A program made the position numbers and the translations under genes. A stretch of DNA of 64,000 bases from CAVOXO01 sp963700425 (lineage in GTDB: Bacteria > Actinomycetota > Acidimicrobiia > Acidimicrobiales > Microtrichaceae). Where the stretch lies: contig CAVOXO010000007.1 of the NCBI GenBank assembly GCA_963700425.1, positions 62,001 through 126,000 of the forward strand, written 5' to 3'. The notes beneath the pieces are model-generated. The model saw nothing but the letters and a program-made list of their open reading frames with translations, did not search any database and was not told where the DNA came from. Positions 1 through 8,733 of this stretch are shown piece by piece; the first letter of the stretch is position 1; every line of letters begins with the position of its first letter.

Positions 1-75
1 CATCTGAGGGGCTCACGCTGGCGGAGGATAGTGGCCCCGACGACCCGACCAACAGGGGCGCCGGGGTCGACCCGT

Positions 76-81
76 TACAGT
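76..81 (+). promoter_or_regulatory. -10 box (TACAGT) for near-leaderless orn
   Basis: TACAGT lies 7 nt before the ATG at 89. This fits the actinobacterial TANNNT -10 motif, so transcription would begin at or next to the start codon. No Shine-Dalgarno sequence is visible. Confidence 0.5.
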
Positions 82-88
82 TCTGCCG

Positions 89-631
<543 letters not shown>

Positions 632-688
632 ATCGCTACTGTCGGCTCATCCGCCGGCGACCGTGGGCGCGGGCCGGAGGGACACGAC

Positions 689-1406
689 ATGATCGATCAC
701 AGAGCACGAATCGCGTCTCGCCGAAGGAGTGGGGACCGCCGTGCTGGTCCTGGGAGGCTGCGGGACCGCGGTCTTCTCGTTGGTCGAACCCGGCGTGTCC
801 ATGGAGCTGGCCGGCATCGCCACGGCCTTCGGTCTGTCTCTCCTGGTCATGGCCTACACCATCGGTCCGATCTCGGGCTGCCACATCAACCCGGCGGTCA
901 CGGTGGGGATGCTGTTGGCCAGGAAGGTGGATACCGCCCTTGCGCCGTTCTACTTCATCGGCCAGCTGGTGGGCGGCCTGCTCGGTGGCGGCCTCTTGTG
1001 GGCGACCTTCGCCATGAGCGACATCGACCGGCCGCCCGGCTTCGCGTCGAACGGGTTCGGAGACCACTCCCCGCTCGGGATGAATCTGGGATCGGTGGCG
1101 CTGGTCGAGGTGCTGATGACCGCACTTCTCGTGCTCGTCGTGCTGGGCACGACCCACCCGAAGTTCCCGGCCGCGGCGGGCGGTCTGGCGGTCGGGATCA
1201 CGTTGTGGTTGATCCACCTCGTGTCGATCCCGATATCGAGGACGTCTGTGAATCCGGCCCGCAGCCTGGCGGTGGCCCCGTTCGCCCCCGAGAGTTGGCC
1301 GATGACACAGCTGTGGGCCTTCTTCGTCTTCCCTCTCATCGGCGGTGCTCTCGGCGCGGGCATACATGTGGCGCTCCGGGCCTCGGAGACCTCGGAGACC
1401 GCCTGA
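689..1406 (+). CDS. aqpZ: aquaporin Z-like water channel (one frameshift near start)
   Basis: Integral membrane channel of the MIP family. Both NPA boxes are present (HINPAV and SVNPAR), and the stretch LIHLVSIPISRTSVNPAR keeps the His, Thr and Arg of the AqpZ-type selectivity filter, so water rather than glycerol is the likely substrate. The reading frame of the body has no start before a GTG at 729, which would cut into helix 1. The ATG at 689 has a good ribosome site (GGAGGG, 676-681, 7 nt spacing) but is out of frame. One extra base between about 692 and 728 would join them. I read this as a consensus error, not a truncated gene. Confidence 0.85.
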
Positions 1407-1453
1407 CGGGGCCGATCCGAGCGGCGCTGTCCGACAGCGGGGGCGCGTCCCCC

Positions 1454-1459
1454 TACGGT
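1454..1459 (+). promoter_or_regulatory. -10 box (TACGGT) for leaderless MBL-fold gene
   Basis: TACGGT sits 6 nt before the ATG at 1466. No Shine-Dalgarno sequence is visible. Confidence 0.5.
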
Positions 1460-1465
1460 GGCGGG

Positions 1466-2572
1466 ATGTCCTCTCCGTCGCCGAGCCGCCAGGAACGCGA
1501 GCCCGCCTCCGAGGAGGTCACCGAGGTTCGTCCGGGCATCTTCCGGCTGCAACTCCCCATCACGTTGCCGGGCCTCGGCCACGTCAACTGCTACGCGCTC
1601 ACCGACCGCCACGGCGTGACGCTCGTCGACCCCGGGCTCCCCGACCCCCACTCACACGCCGAACTCACCAGACGCCTGGCCCAGCTCGATGCGACCACGG
1701 AACGGGTCCACACGGTCATCATCACCCACAGCCATCCCGACCATTTCGGTGGGGTGGGACGCATCCGCCGATCCGTGGGCGCGGAGGTGGTCGCCCATCG
1801 GCACTTCGCGGCGTTGTTCGACCCCCACGATGACGATCTCGGCGAACTCCACGACATCGCGACGCGACCCGACGACGGGTTCGATCCGGTGGCGTTCGCG
1901 CACGCCCTTCTCGACGACGACGAGCCCACCGAACTGCCGATCCGCCGTTCCCCGTGGGGTTCGGTGCTGTCGTTCCCCAGCCTCGACGAGGTCCGTCACA
2001 TGCGGACCTGGGACGTCGATTCCCGGCAGGGCTTCCTCACCCCGAATCCGACGGTGCGGGTGGACGACGGTGACGTCCGAGTCATCGGCGATCGGCAGTG
2101 GCGGATGATCCACACGCCCGGTCACACCGGCGACCACCTCTGCCTTTTCGACGAGGACGACGGCGTGTTGTTGTCGGGGGACCACGTGCTGCCCACCATC
2201 ACGCCCCACATCTCGGGGATGACGCCCTCGGCCGATGCCCTGGCGGACTTCTTCGACGGACTGGAGCGCATCGGTTCTCTGGCCGGCGTCGAGATCGCCT
2301 TTCCCGCTCATGGCAACCCCTTCTCCGATGTCGCACGACGGACGCGCGACATCGCTCAACACCACCAGGACCGTCTCGACACGATCATCGACATCGCCGG
2401 CCAGCTCGGTGAGACCGATGTCGTGACGATCAGCCACGAGTTGTTCAAGGAGCGGTCGTGGGGATCCATGGCCGAGTCGGAGACCTACGCCCACCTCGAA
2501 CACCTGCGGCTGGCGGGGCGCGCCCGGTCACGCGATGTCGACGGAATGCTGGTCTACGCCGTCGACACCTGA
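1466..2572 (+). CDS. metallo-beta-lactamase-fold hydrolase
   Basis: A 368-residue cytoplasmic hydrolase of the MBL superfamily (glyoxalase II / lactamase B-like). The zinc motif H-x-H-x-D-H is at residues 88-93 (THSHPDHFGG). It is followed by the second-half ligands in HTPGHTGDH and LSGDH, and a C-terminal AFPAHG segment. A C-terminal stretch after about residue 285 resembles the helical domain seen in LACTB2-like members. The substrate cannot be told from sequence. The start at 1466 is chosen from the leaderless -10 box and the natural N-terminus. A continuous open frame runs back to 689, but that part is aqpZ read out of frame. Confidence 0.85.
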   Translation: MSSPSPSRQEREPASEEVTEVRPGIFRLQLPITLPGLGHVNCYALTDRHGVTLVDPGLPDPHSHAELTRRLAQLDATTERVHTVIITHSHPDHFGGVGRIRRSVGAEVVAHRHFAALFDPHDDDLGELHDIATRPDDGFDPVAFAHALLDDDEPTELPIRRSPWGSVLSFPSLDEVRHMRTWDVDSRQGFLTPNPTVRVDDGDVRVIGDRQWRMIHTPGHTGDHLCLFDEDDGVLLSGDHVLPTITPHISGMTPSADALADFFDGLERIGSLAGVEIAFPAHGNPFSDVARRTRDIAQHHQDRLDTIIDIAGQLGETDVVTISHELFKERSWGSMAESETYAHLEHLRLAGRARSRDVDGMLVYAVDT

Positions 2573-2631
2573 CCTGAGGTTCGCCCGCAGTGCCGGGTCG
2601 CGGGTGCCACGGGATCCGTTCGGTAAATGGT

Positions 2632-2637
2632 TTGACG
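2632..2637 (+). promoter_or_regulatory. possible -35 element (TTGACG)
   Basis: TTGACG is the best -35-like hexamer in the 2573-3065 interval. The matching -10 position holds only a weak hexamer (TGTCGT at 2655-2660). It could serve the small ORF at 2737. Weak evidence. Confidence 0.2.
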
Positions 2638-2736
2638 GCAACGGTTGTTCGTGGTGTCGTTGTGCGACCCGGGAGTCGATCGACCCCTGTACGCCGGCCC
2701 GTCGGTCGGCACGATGATTTCCCCGAGAACCGTCCC

Positions 2737-2898
2737 ATGCTCACGACCAACCGCCATCTCAGCGCCACCACCGTCACCACGACGGATCGGTCGCGCGTGG
2801 CGTTCGCATGGAATGCCTGTGGCCTCGTTCTCACCGCCGGCTCGTACACGGTGACCGAGGGCCACAAGCCTGCGACAGGCCCGGGAGGAACTTCGTAA
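2737..2898 (+). CDS. small hypothetical protein (53 aa)
   Basis: A short open frame with strongly G/C-biased third positions lies in the 490-base interval between the MBL hydrolase and whiB. The predicted protein is Thr-rich at the N-terminus, with one Cys and a short hydrophobic patch (FAWNACGLVLTAG) that is too short and polar to call a membrane segment with confidence. Two things argue that it is real: codon bias, and a strong hairpin with a T-tract 30 nt after its stop. Against it, there is no clear ribosome site. I do not recognise a family. Confidence 0.4.
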   Translation: MLTTNRHLSATTVTTTDRSRVAFAWNACGLVLTAGSYTVTEGHKPATGPGGTS

Positions 2899-2927
2899 CC
2901 CGTCACACCAGACGCAACGAACTCCGA

Positions 2928-2956
2928 ACGGGCCGCCGGTGCAACCGGTGGCCCGT
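2928..2956 (+). terminator. intrinsic terminator-like hairpin
   Basis: A 13-bp stem (2928-2940 with 2944-2956, one G-T pair) closes a GCA loop and is followed directly by T residues. It lies after the small ORF ending at 2898 and before whiB, so it insulates whiB from upstream transcription. The rest of the 2573-3065 interval shows nothing else I can name. Confidence 0.7.
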
Positions 2957-3065
2957 TTCGCGTCCCGCCGACGGTTCACCCTCCCCCCCACCCGGCACGT
3001 TCCCCGACCCGACACGCTCACCCCCCACCCTCACTCACTCATCCACCTCACGAGAGGACACCACA

Positions 3066-3413
3066 ATGGCGACGGCAACGATCCCCCTGCCCCGCACCGA
3101 CACCGCCTGGGAGGCACTGGCCTCGTGCGCCGCGAGCGACGTGGTGACCTCGTCGTGGTTCTTCTCCGACGAGATCACCGAGATCGCCGCCGCCCAGCGG
3201 ATCTGCGCCACGTGCCCTGTCATCGAGGAGTGCCTCGAGACGGCTCTCACCCGCGGCGAGCAATGGGGGGTGTGGGGCGGCCAACTCTTCGCCTCGGGTC
3301 GCATCGTGACCCACAAGAGGCGGCGCGGCCGGCCACCGAAGGTGGCTCGACCGGAGGACCAGCTGCCCCAGATCCCCTTTCCCGAGCGGCTGGACCACCT
3401 CCGGAGCGCCTGA
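3066..3413 (+). CDS. WhiB-family iron-sulfur transcription factor
   Basis: A 115-residue Wbl protein, an actinobacterial [4Fe-4S]-binding regulator that works with the primary sigma factor and can respond to O2, NO or redox state. The four cluster cysteines are C21, C47, C50 and C56 in the usual C...C-x2-C-x5-C arrangement (RICATCPVIEECL), followed by the GVWGG turn. The basic tail HKRRRGRPPK is AT-hook-like and probably contacts DNA. The ATG at 3066 has a GAGAGGA ribosome site 7 nt upstream and gives a normal Wbl length. I cannot say which Wbl class it belongs to. Confidence 0.92.
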   Translation: MATATIPLPRTDTAWEALASCAASDVVTSSWFFSDEITEIAAAQRICATCPVIEECLETALTRGEQWGVWGGQLFASGRIVTHKRRRGRPPKVARPEDQLPQIPFPERLDHLRSA

Positions 3414-3561
3414 CGCCCACATCGACGTACCGGGCGACGTCTCAGCGAGCCCGGTCCGAGTGGTGCGACCGACGGACCCTTCGGGACGCGACTCCGGTCG
3501 CGGCCCGGGGGCCGCGGTCCATGGACCTCTGACGCGATAGAAGTGCCGAATGGCCCACCGG

Positions 3562-3567
3562 TACGGT
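3562..3567 (+). promoter_or_regulatory. -10 box (TACGGT) for tlpA-like gene
   Basis: TACGGT lies 8 nt upstream of the ATG at 3576, with a G-rich stretch between them that may also help ribosome binding. Confidence 0.4.
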
Positions 3568-3575
3568 GGGGGACG

Positions 3576-4181
3576 ATGACTCCCCGTCAGCCGATCGTCA
3601 CCCGCCTCGGTGGGTGGCCGGCACTGATCGCGGCCACGGCCGTCGCCCTTGCCGCCTCGTTGGCGGTGCTGTTGTGGTTGAGACCCTCCGACGACGAGGT
3701 GTTGTCCGTCGATGACCTCCTCGAGGGTGGGCCCGACCCCTACGCCGTCGACACCGCGGGAAACGTCGCCGTCGGTGACGCGCTACCGGAGTTGACGCTG
3801 GAGGGACTCGGTGGGGCCGATGTGATGTCCGCCGACCTCGAGGGCCGGATCGCGGTGTTGAACTTCTGGTCATCGTCGTGTGCACCGTGCGTCCGGGAGA
3901 TGCCCCTCCTCGAAGAGGCGCAGTCGGCCAACGCCGGCGAGGTTCTCTTCGTGGGGATCGACGTGGCCGAAGGCGAAGACCCGGGGCGGAAGATGATGGA
4001 GCGAACCGGGGTTACCTATCCCCAGACGCGGGACCCCTCGTCCGCCGTCCTGCGGCTGTTCGGGGGACTCAACCTGCCCCACACCGTGATCGTCGACGCC
4101 GACGGCACAGTGACGGCCACCCACAGCGGCGAGATCGACGACCTGAACGAGATGGACGCGCTACTGGACACGGCGCGATGA
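3576..4181 (+). CDS. membrane-anchored thioredoxin-like protein (TlpA/ResA/CcsX type)
   Basis: A 201-residue extracytoplasmic thiol-disulfide oxidoreductase. One N-terminal membrane segment (about residues 14-35) is followed by a thioredoxin fold with the active site FWSSSCAPCVREMP (C102, C105) and the cis-Pro region NLPHTVIVDADG. Proteins of this type reduce apocytochrome c or cupredoxin cysteines using electrons passed by CcdA. That fits the adjacent ccdA, whose ATG overlaps this stop by 4 bases (ATGA). The caa3 oxidase encoded further on has a cytochrome c domain that would be a natural client. An ATG at 3576 is preferred over an in-frame upstream start at 3543 because of the -10 box. Confidence 0.85.
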   Translation: MTPRQPIVTRLGGWPALIAATAVALAASLAVLLWLRPSDDEVLSVDDLLEGGPDPYAVDTAGNVAVGDALPELTLEGLGGADVMSADLEGRIAVLNFWSSSCAPCVREMPLLEEAQSANAGEVLFVGIDVAEGEDPGRKMMERTGVTYPQTRDPSSAVLRLFGGLNLPHTVIVDADGTVTATHSGEIDDLNEMDALLDTAR

Positions 4182-5073
4182 GCGACAGCGTGGCGTTCGC
4201 CTTCGCCGCGGGGATGGTGGCCGCCATCAACCCCTGCGGCTTCGCGCTGCTCCCGGCGTATCTGACCTACTTCCTCGGGCTCGACGCCGAGGCCGCCGTC
4301 GGCACCGACGGCGACGATCCTGACCAGCGGCCGGCCGCGACCAACCCCGCGTGGCGGGCGCTGCGGGTCTCCGCGGCGATGACGATGGGGTTCATCGCGG
4401 TGTTCGGGGTCATGGGGATCATCTGGAGCCGGGTGTCGGGCGTCATCGGCGACCGTCTCCCCTGGGTGACCCTGGTGCTCGGGATCGGGCTGGTCGTCAT
4501 GGGCATCGCCATGATCCGGGGCTATTCACCGGTGGTCGGCATCCCCAAGCTCTCGCTCTCGGGGGAGGGACGCGAGACCTGGTCGGTCTTCCTCTACGGC
4601 GTCAGCTACGCGGTGGCGTCGCTGAGCTGCACGATCGGGGTGTTCGTCGCCACGGTCACGACCACGTTCGACTCCCAGGGCTTCCTCGACGGGGTGGCGA
4701 CGTTCGTGGCCTACGGGCTGGGGATGGGCGCGCTGGTCGCCATTCTCACGGTGGCGGTGAGTTTCGCCCGGGTCGGCATCGTCAGCGCCATGCGTCGGCT
4801 CCTCCCCTACATCGGTCGGATCTCGGGGGTCCTGATGATCATCGCCGGGCTCTTCGTGGCCTACTACGGCTGGTGGGAGACCCAGATCCTGGCCGGCAAC
4901 GACGTCGACGACGGACCCGCGGGGGCCCTTCTCGACTGGAACGGCGAGGTGAGCACGCGGATCCAGGACGCCGGCGCCGGGCGAATCGGGGCGATCATCG
5001 CCGTGCGCTGGTCCTGTCCCTGGAGCAGGGGCGCTGGTCCGCTGGAACCGCCGGGACCGGACTTCCGACCTGA
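4178..5073 (+). CDS. ccdA: CcdA/DsbD-type thiol-electron transporter (frameshift near 5000)
   Basis: A polytopic membrane protein carrying reducing equivalents from cytoplasmic thioredoxin outward to the TlpA-like partner encoded just upstream. The opening AAINPCGFALLPAYL and the later VASLSCTIGVF hold the two conserved membrane cysteines. Six hydrophobic segments are visible. The frame runs out of homology after RIGAIIAV, while another frame continues sensibly as ALVLSLEQGRW and stops at 5073. A missing base or two extra bases near 5000-5005 would repair it. A 4-base overlap with the upstream gene indicates one operon. Confidence 0.85.
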
Positions 5074-5229
5074 CCTGATCCGACCCGCGTGGTGCGACCC
5101 GTTCCGGAACCCGGGCCCCGGTCGTCTCCCCCGCACGAACCGCCCGTCCGCGCTCGTCCGGGCGACGTGCGTCGGCCCCCGTCGACCGGCAACTGGCGCC
5201 GACACGGCTCCTGCCGTGAGACTTGTCCG

Positions 5230-5960
5230 ATGCCGACGTTCGAGTCCGTCCTGGAAGAGCTGTTTCCGGGAGCCGTGGCGTCGGCGGAGTTCCTCGAACA
5301 GGTCAGGGCCTCGGTCCAGACGCTGGGCTTCACGGCCGAGAACACGCTGCCGCTCATCTCGGTGTGCCGCGACGAACTCACGAGCCGGCTCGCCGCCGCG
5401 ATCGAATCGGAGTGGGGACTCGCCTTCACGCTGGCGGGGCTGGGAGGCGTTCCGGCCCTGGGACGCACGGGTTGGAACGCCGCCCTGAGCCACATTCCCG
5501 ACTCCGGGGGGCGCGGCGCGGTGCTGGTGTTCGGTTTTCCTCACATCGGGATCGAGGTCGACGGAGCGATCGGCGTGACCCTGCGACCGAACCAGAGCCA
5601 CCCCACCCCGACATGTGGGGCCCTGGCCTGCCATCTTCGCGAAGGTGCGCGACGGATCGCTCCCTCGCGAGGTCGACGTCGAGGACTACGAAGCGACCGA
5701 AGCTGGCCCTTCGGCTGGTGGATCCGCTCCATCCACCCACGTCGCTGCCCCAGTTGACCATCTCGGCGCTCGATGCCCTCGAGGTCGACCTGTGGAAAGC
5801 GATCGACGAGGTCGAGCTGTGGAAGGACCACGATGTCGCCGTGTGGTGCGGTGTGCAGGTCCACGGCCGCGACGACGACTGGATCTGGCCACGCGATGCC
5901 TGGTTCACCGTGGCCGACGGCCACCGGCGCCGTTTCCCGCTGGCCGAGTCACCGACCTGA
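5230..5960 (+). CDS. LCIB-type (theta-class) carbonic anhydrase-like protein, two frameshifts
   Basis: The first 132 residues, read from the ATG at 5230, match what I know of the LCIB_C_CA family: SVCRDEL (C46, D48), LGRTGWNAALSHIPD, FGFPHIGI (H105) and TCGAL (C129). These would supply a Cys-His-Cys zinc site with a nearby Asp-Arg pair. Some members of this family hydrate CO2. The rest of the protein is recovered only by changing frame near 5620 (AIFAKVRDGSLPREVDVEDYE) and again near 5695, ending at 5960 with WPRDAWFTVADGHRRRF. Both shifts are consistent with extra bases. The family assignment rests on motif memory without a search. It is not part of an obvious operon. Confidence 0.6.
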
Positions 5961-5975
5961 GCCGGCCGCCCGGAT

Positions 5976-6651
5976 CTAGGGTGCCAGTCGCTCGATGATC
6001 CACTCGCCGTGAGCGGTGGTGTCGTGTTCGGCGCGACGGTAGCGGAGGCGGTCGTGGAGCCGCGAGGGTCGACCCTGCCAGAACTCGATCTGCGTAGGGC
6101 ACGACCCTGATATCCACCCCAGTGTGGTGGTCGGGGCACGGGTTCGTCCCCCGGCGAACCGCCTCGTCGCCTCGGCGACCATCTCGTCGAGATCATGACG
6201 CGAGCCGATCACCATGCTCTGTGGTGACGCCCATGCCCCGATCTGGCTCTCGCGGGGCCGGGTCGCGAAGTAGGTGTCGGCAACCTCGCGAGTCGACCGG
6301 TTCCGCCCGACCGACGAGACGAACCTGACGGTGAAGGGCATGCCACATGAAGTGGGCCGAGCACTGCGGTTCGTCCGCCAGCTCCCGCGCCTTGTCGGAT
6401 CGCGTGTTGGTGTAGAACACGACGCCGTTGGGGTCGAGGGCGCGCATGAGGACGCTCCGAGCCCGCGGACCGCCGTCGATTCCCACCGTGCCGATGGTCA
6501 TCGCGGTCGGTTCGAGGAGACTCGGCGGCGACCGCGTCGTCGACCCAACGGCGAAGCTGCGCCAGGGGTGGGGTGCCATGTCGGCCACGTCGAGGGTGCC
6601 GGAGTCGTAGTCCAGGCGATCGCCCTCGAAGTGTGGATCGACGCCCGACAT
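5976..6651 (-). CDS. pdxH: pyridoxamine/pyridoxine 5'-phosphate oxidase (four frameshifts)
   Basis: FMN enzyme making pyridoxal 5'-phosphate, the last step of vitamin B6 supply. Segments in three frames join into a normal PdxH: [70 protein letters not shown] and a terminal IIERLAP. Four extra bases are implied, near 6290, 6151, 6108 and 6096. Dropping the last two gives the family consensus exactly, so these look like consensus errors rather than decay. The start at 6651 lies one base from the serS stop, so the two genes are probably co-transcribed. Confidence 0.85.
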
Positions 6652-6652
6652 C

Positions 6653-7937
6653 TCAGTTGATCCGAGTGCCGTCGCGGAGATACGGCTCGAGAACGTCGGG
6701 CAGGTCGATCGAACCGTCGGGCCGTCGGAAGGTCTCGACGAGAGCCGCCCACACTCTCGGGACCGCCAGGGCGGAGCCGTTGAGGGTGTGACACACCTCG
6801 GTCCCCGTCCCCTCGGCCCTCCGGTGTCGGACATTCGCCCGACGGGCCTGATAGTCGCCGAACCACGACACCGACGACACCTCCAACCATCGATCGACAC
6901 CTGGAGCGTAGACCTCGATGTCGAACGTCCGGCGGGCGGAGTTCCCGATGTCGCCGCGCGCAGAGGTCGAGGATCCGGTAGGCGAGCCCCAGATCCGCAA
7001 TGAGCGATTCGGCGCGTTGGAGGATCTCGGCATGAACCGACGCCGCCTGGTCCGCTGTGGCGTAGGCCATGAGCTCGACCTTGTCGAACTCGTGGACCCG
7101 CAGCAGACCTCGGGTGTCCTTGCCGGCGGAACCGGCCTCGCGGCGGAAGCAGGATGTGTGGGCCATCAGCCGCATCGGCAGGTCTCCGGGGTCGAGGATC
7201 TCGTCCCGGGCGAGGGAGGTGAGCGGGACCTCGGCGGTCGGAATCGGCCCAGAGACCGTCGCGCTCGATACTGAAGGCATCGTCGACGAACTTCGGGAGG
7301 TGACCGGTGGAGACCATCGTGTCGGTCCGAACGAGGGTGGGCGGACGCACCTCCTCGTAGAGATCGGCGTTGCGGTCGAGCGCCAGCTGGCACAGGGCCC
7401 GCACCAGCGCGGCTCCCTCGCCGCGGTACATCACGAACATCGAGCCCGACATCTTCACGGCCCGTTCGACGTCGAGGATCCCGAGCCGTTCCCGCCGATC
7501 TCCCAGTGCGACACCCGTTGATGATCGCGGTACGAGTCGGGGTCGAAGCCCTCGGTCCGAATCACCACGTTGTCGTTCTCGTCGGCGCCGTCGGGGCAGT
7601 CGTCGGCGGGGATGTTCGGCACGTCGAGGAGCAGGTCGCGCAACTGCGCCGCCGCCTCGTCGGAGCGTGCGTCGAGGTCCTTCTCCTGAGCCCCGAGCTC
7701 CCGGGACTCCGCCTGCAGTTCGGTGGCCTCGTCCTTGCGGCCGTCACGGAACAGCGAGCCGACCTCGTCGGAGATGGAGCGCACCCGCGATCGAAGATCA
7801 TCACGCTCGGCATTGAGCTGTCGGACCACCTGGTCGAGGCGAACCACCTCGTCGACGGCGTCGAGCGACTCGTGGCGCCTCGCGATGGCGGCACGGGTGG
7901 CCTCGAGATCGTGACGGAAGAGCCGAACGTCCAGCAT
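6653..7937 (-). CDS. serS: seryl-tRNA synthetase (three frameshifts)
   Basis: Class II aminoacyl-tRNA synthetase charging tRNA-Ser. The N-terminal coiled-coil arm (MLDVRLFRHDLEATRAAI through LDARSDEAAAQLRDLLLDVPN) is intact. The catalytic domain continues in other frames: SGSMFVMYRGEGAALVRAL, then ILDPGDLPMRLMAHTSCFRREAG with motif 2 character, RVHEFDKVELM, and finally EVCHTLNGSALAVPRVWAALVE with motif 3. Frame changes fall near 7458, 7265 and 6965. One is a missing base (or two extra) and two are extra bases. Total length is normal at about 427 residues. The start at 7937 is supported by a leaderless -10 box. As an essential gene it is unlikely to be a pseudogene. Confidence 0.9.
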
Positions 7938-7944
7938 GGAGGGA

Positions 7945-7950
7945 ACCGTA
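7945..7950 (-). promoter_or_regulatory. -10 box (TACGGT) for leaderless serS
   Basis: Read on the minus strand, TACGGT ends 7 nt before the serS start codon at 7937. Confidence 0.5.
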
Positions 7951-8003
7951 GTGGCGCTGTGAGTGGCCACCGTCCACATTTCGTGGCTCACCCGATCCCG
8001 CCC

Positions 8004-8009
8004 TAGCGT
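8004..8009 (+). promoter_or_regulatory. -10 box (TAGCGT) for leaderless HAD phosphatase
   Basis: TAGCGT ends 6 nt before the GTG at 8016. It lies back to back with the divergent serS promoter. Confidence 0.5.
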
Positions 8010-8015
8010 GGCCGG

Positions 8016-8724
8016 GTGAGCCGCTCACTTCAGTCCTCGCCGGTGGCCCTCGTGGACCTCGACGGGACCGTGTGGGACTCGCGGGAGGGGATCATCGCCT
8101 CGTTGAGTGCGACGCTCGAGGAGGTGGGCGTTCCGCCACGTCCGCCGGGTGTCCTGGCCGGGGTGATCGGGCCGCCACTGGAGACCACGCTCGACACTCT
8201 CGGGGTGGACCCCGGCCGGATGCTCGATGCCGTGGCCTCCTACCGCCGGCACTACCGGGAGCTCGGCGAGCCCTCGGTGCGCCTCTACGACGGATCCCTC
8301 CGACATGCTCGATGCGTTGAGAGACACCGGCTGGCGACTCGTCACCGCGACATCGAAGGCGGTCGACCCGGTGCATCGCATCCTGGACCGCCTGGAGATC
8401 GCCGATCGATTCACCGCGGTCGCGGCCGCGCCGATGAACGGAGAGGGTGCCGACAAGGTGTCCGTCATCGCCGCGGCGATCGCCATGGTCGGCGACGGAA
8501 GCGACGGAAGCGACGGCTCGATCGTCATGGTCGGAGATCGGGGTTCCGACATCGAGGCGGCCCGCCACCACGGCCTGGTGTCCATCGCCGCCCGATGGGG
8601 GTATGCGACCGACGGCGAGCTCGAACGGTCGGTCCCCGATCTCTGGGCGACCCGGCCCCATGACGTCGTCGACCTGGGGTCGGAGCTCCGGCGTCGCTTC
8701 GCCGCCTCCGAGCCCGACCGCTAG
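8016..8724 (+). CDS. HAD-family phosphatase, phosphoglycolate phosphatase-like (one frameshift)
   Basis: Haloacid-dehalogenase superfamily hydrolase with a Gph-like layout: motif I VALVDLDGTVWDS, cap domain, motif II TATSK, and motif IV VMVGDRGSDIEAARHHG. The frame breaks at about 8300, where an extra C splits RLYDGSL from DMLDALRDTGWRL. Without it the protein is about 235 residues, normal for the family. A small GDGSDGSDGS repeat at about 8490-8518 interrupts the segment before motif IV. The GTG at 8016 is chosen from the -10 box 6 nt upstream. Substrate unknown; phosphoglycolate is the family default, not something the sequence proves. Confidence 0.8.
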
Positions 8725-8727
8725 CGT
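8722..8727 (+). promoter_or_regulatory. -10 box (TAGCGT) for leaderless ABC transporter operon
   Basis: TAGCGT overlaps the stop codon of the upstream HAD gene and ends 6 nt before the GTG at 8734. Confidence 0.5.
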
Positions 8728-8733
8728 CCGCCC

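Noticed and set aside
689..2572. A continuous open frame that looks like a 627-residue fusion protein
   Set aside because: The first part is the aquaporin gene read out of frame, with no sensible protein. Only the part from 1466 is a real gene.
6193..7458. Apparent fusion of seryl-tRNA synthetase and PdxH fragments
   Set aside because: Created by frameshifts: the serS stop at 6653 and pdxH start at 6651 are both visible once frames are followed correctly.
8485..8520. Tandem GACGGAAGC-like repeat in the HAD gene
   Set aside because: Two to three imperfect 9-base units encoding GDGSDGSDGS are a minor in-frame expansion, not a regulatory or mobile repeat.
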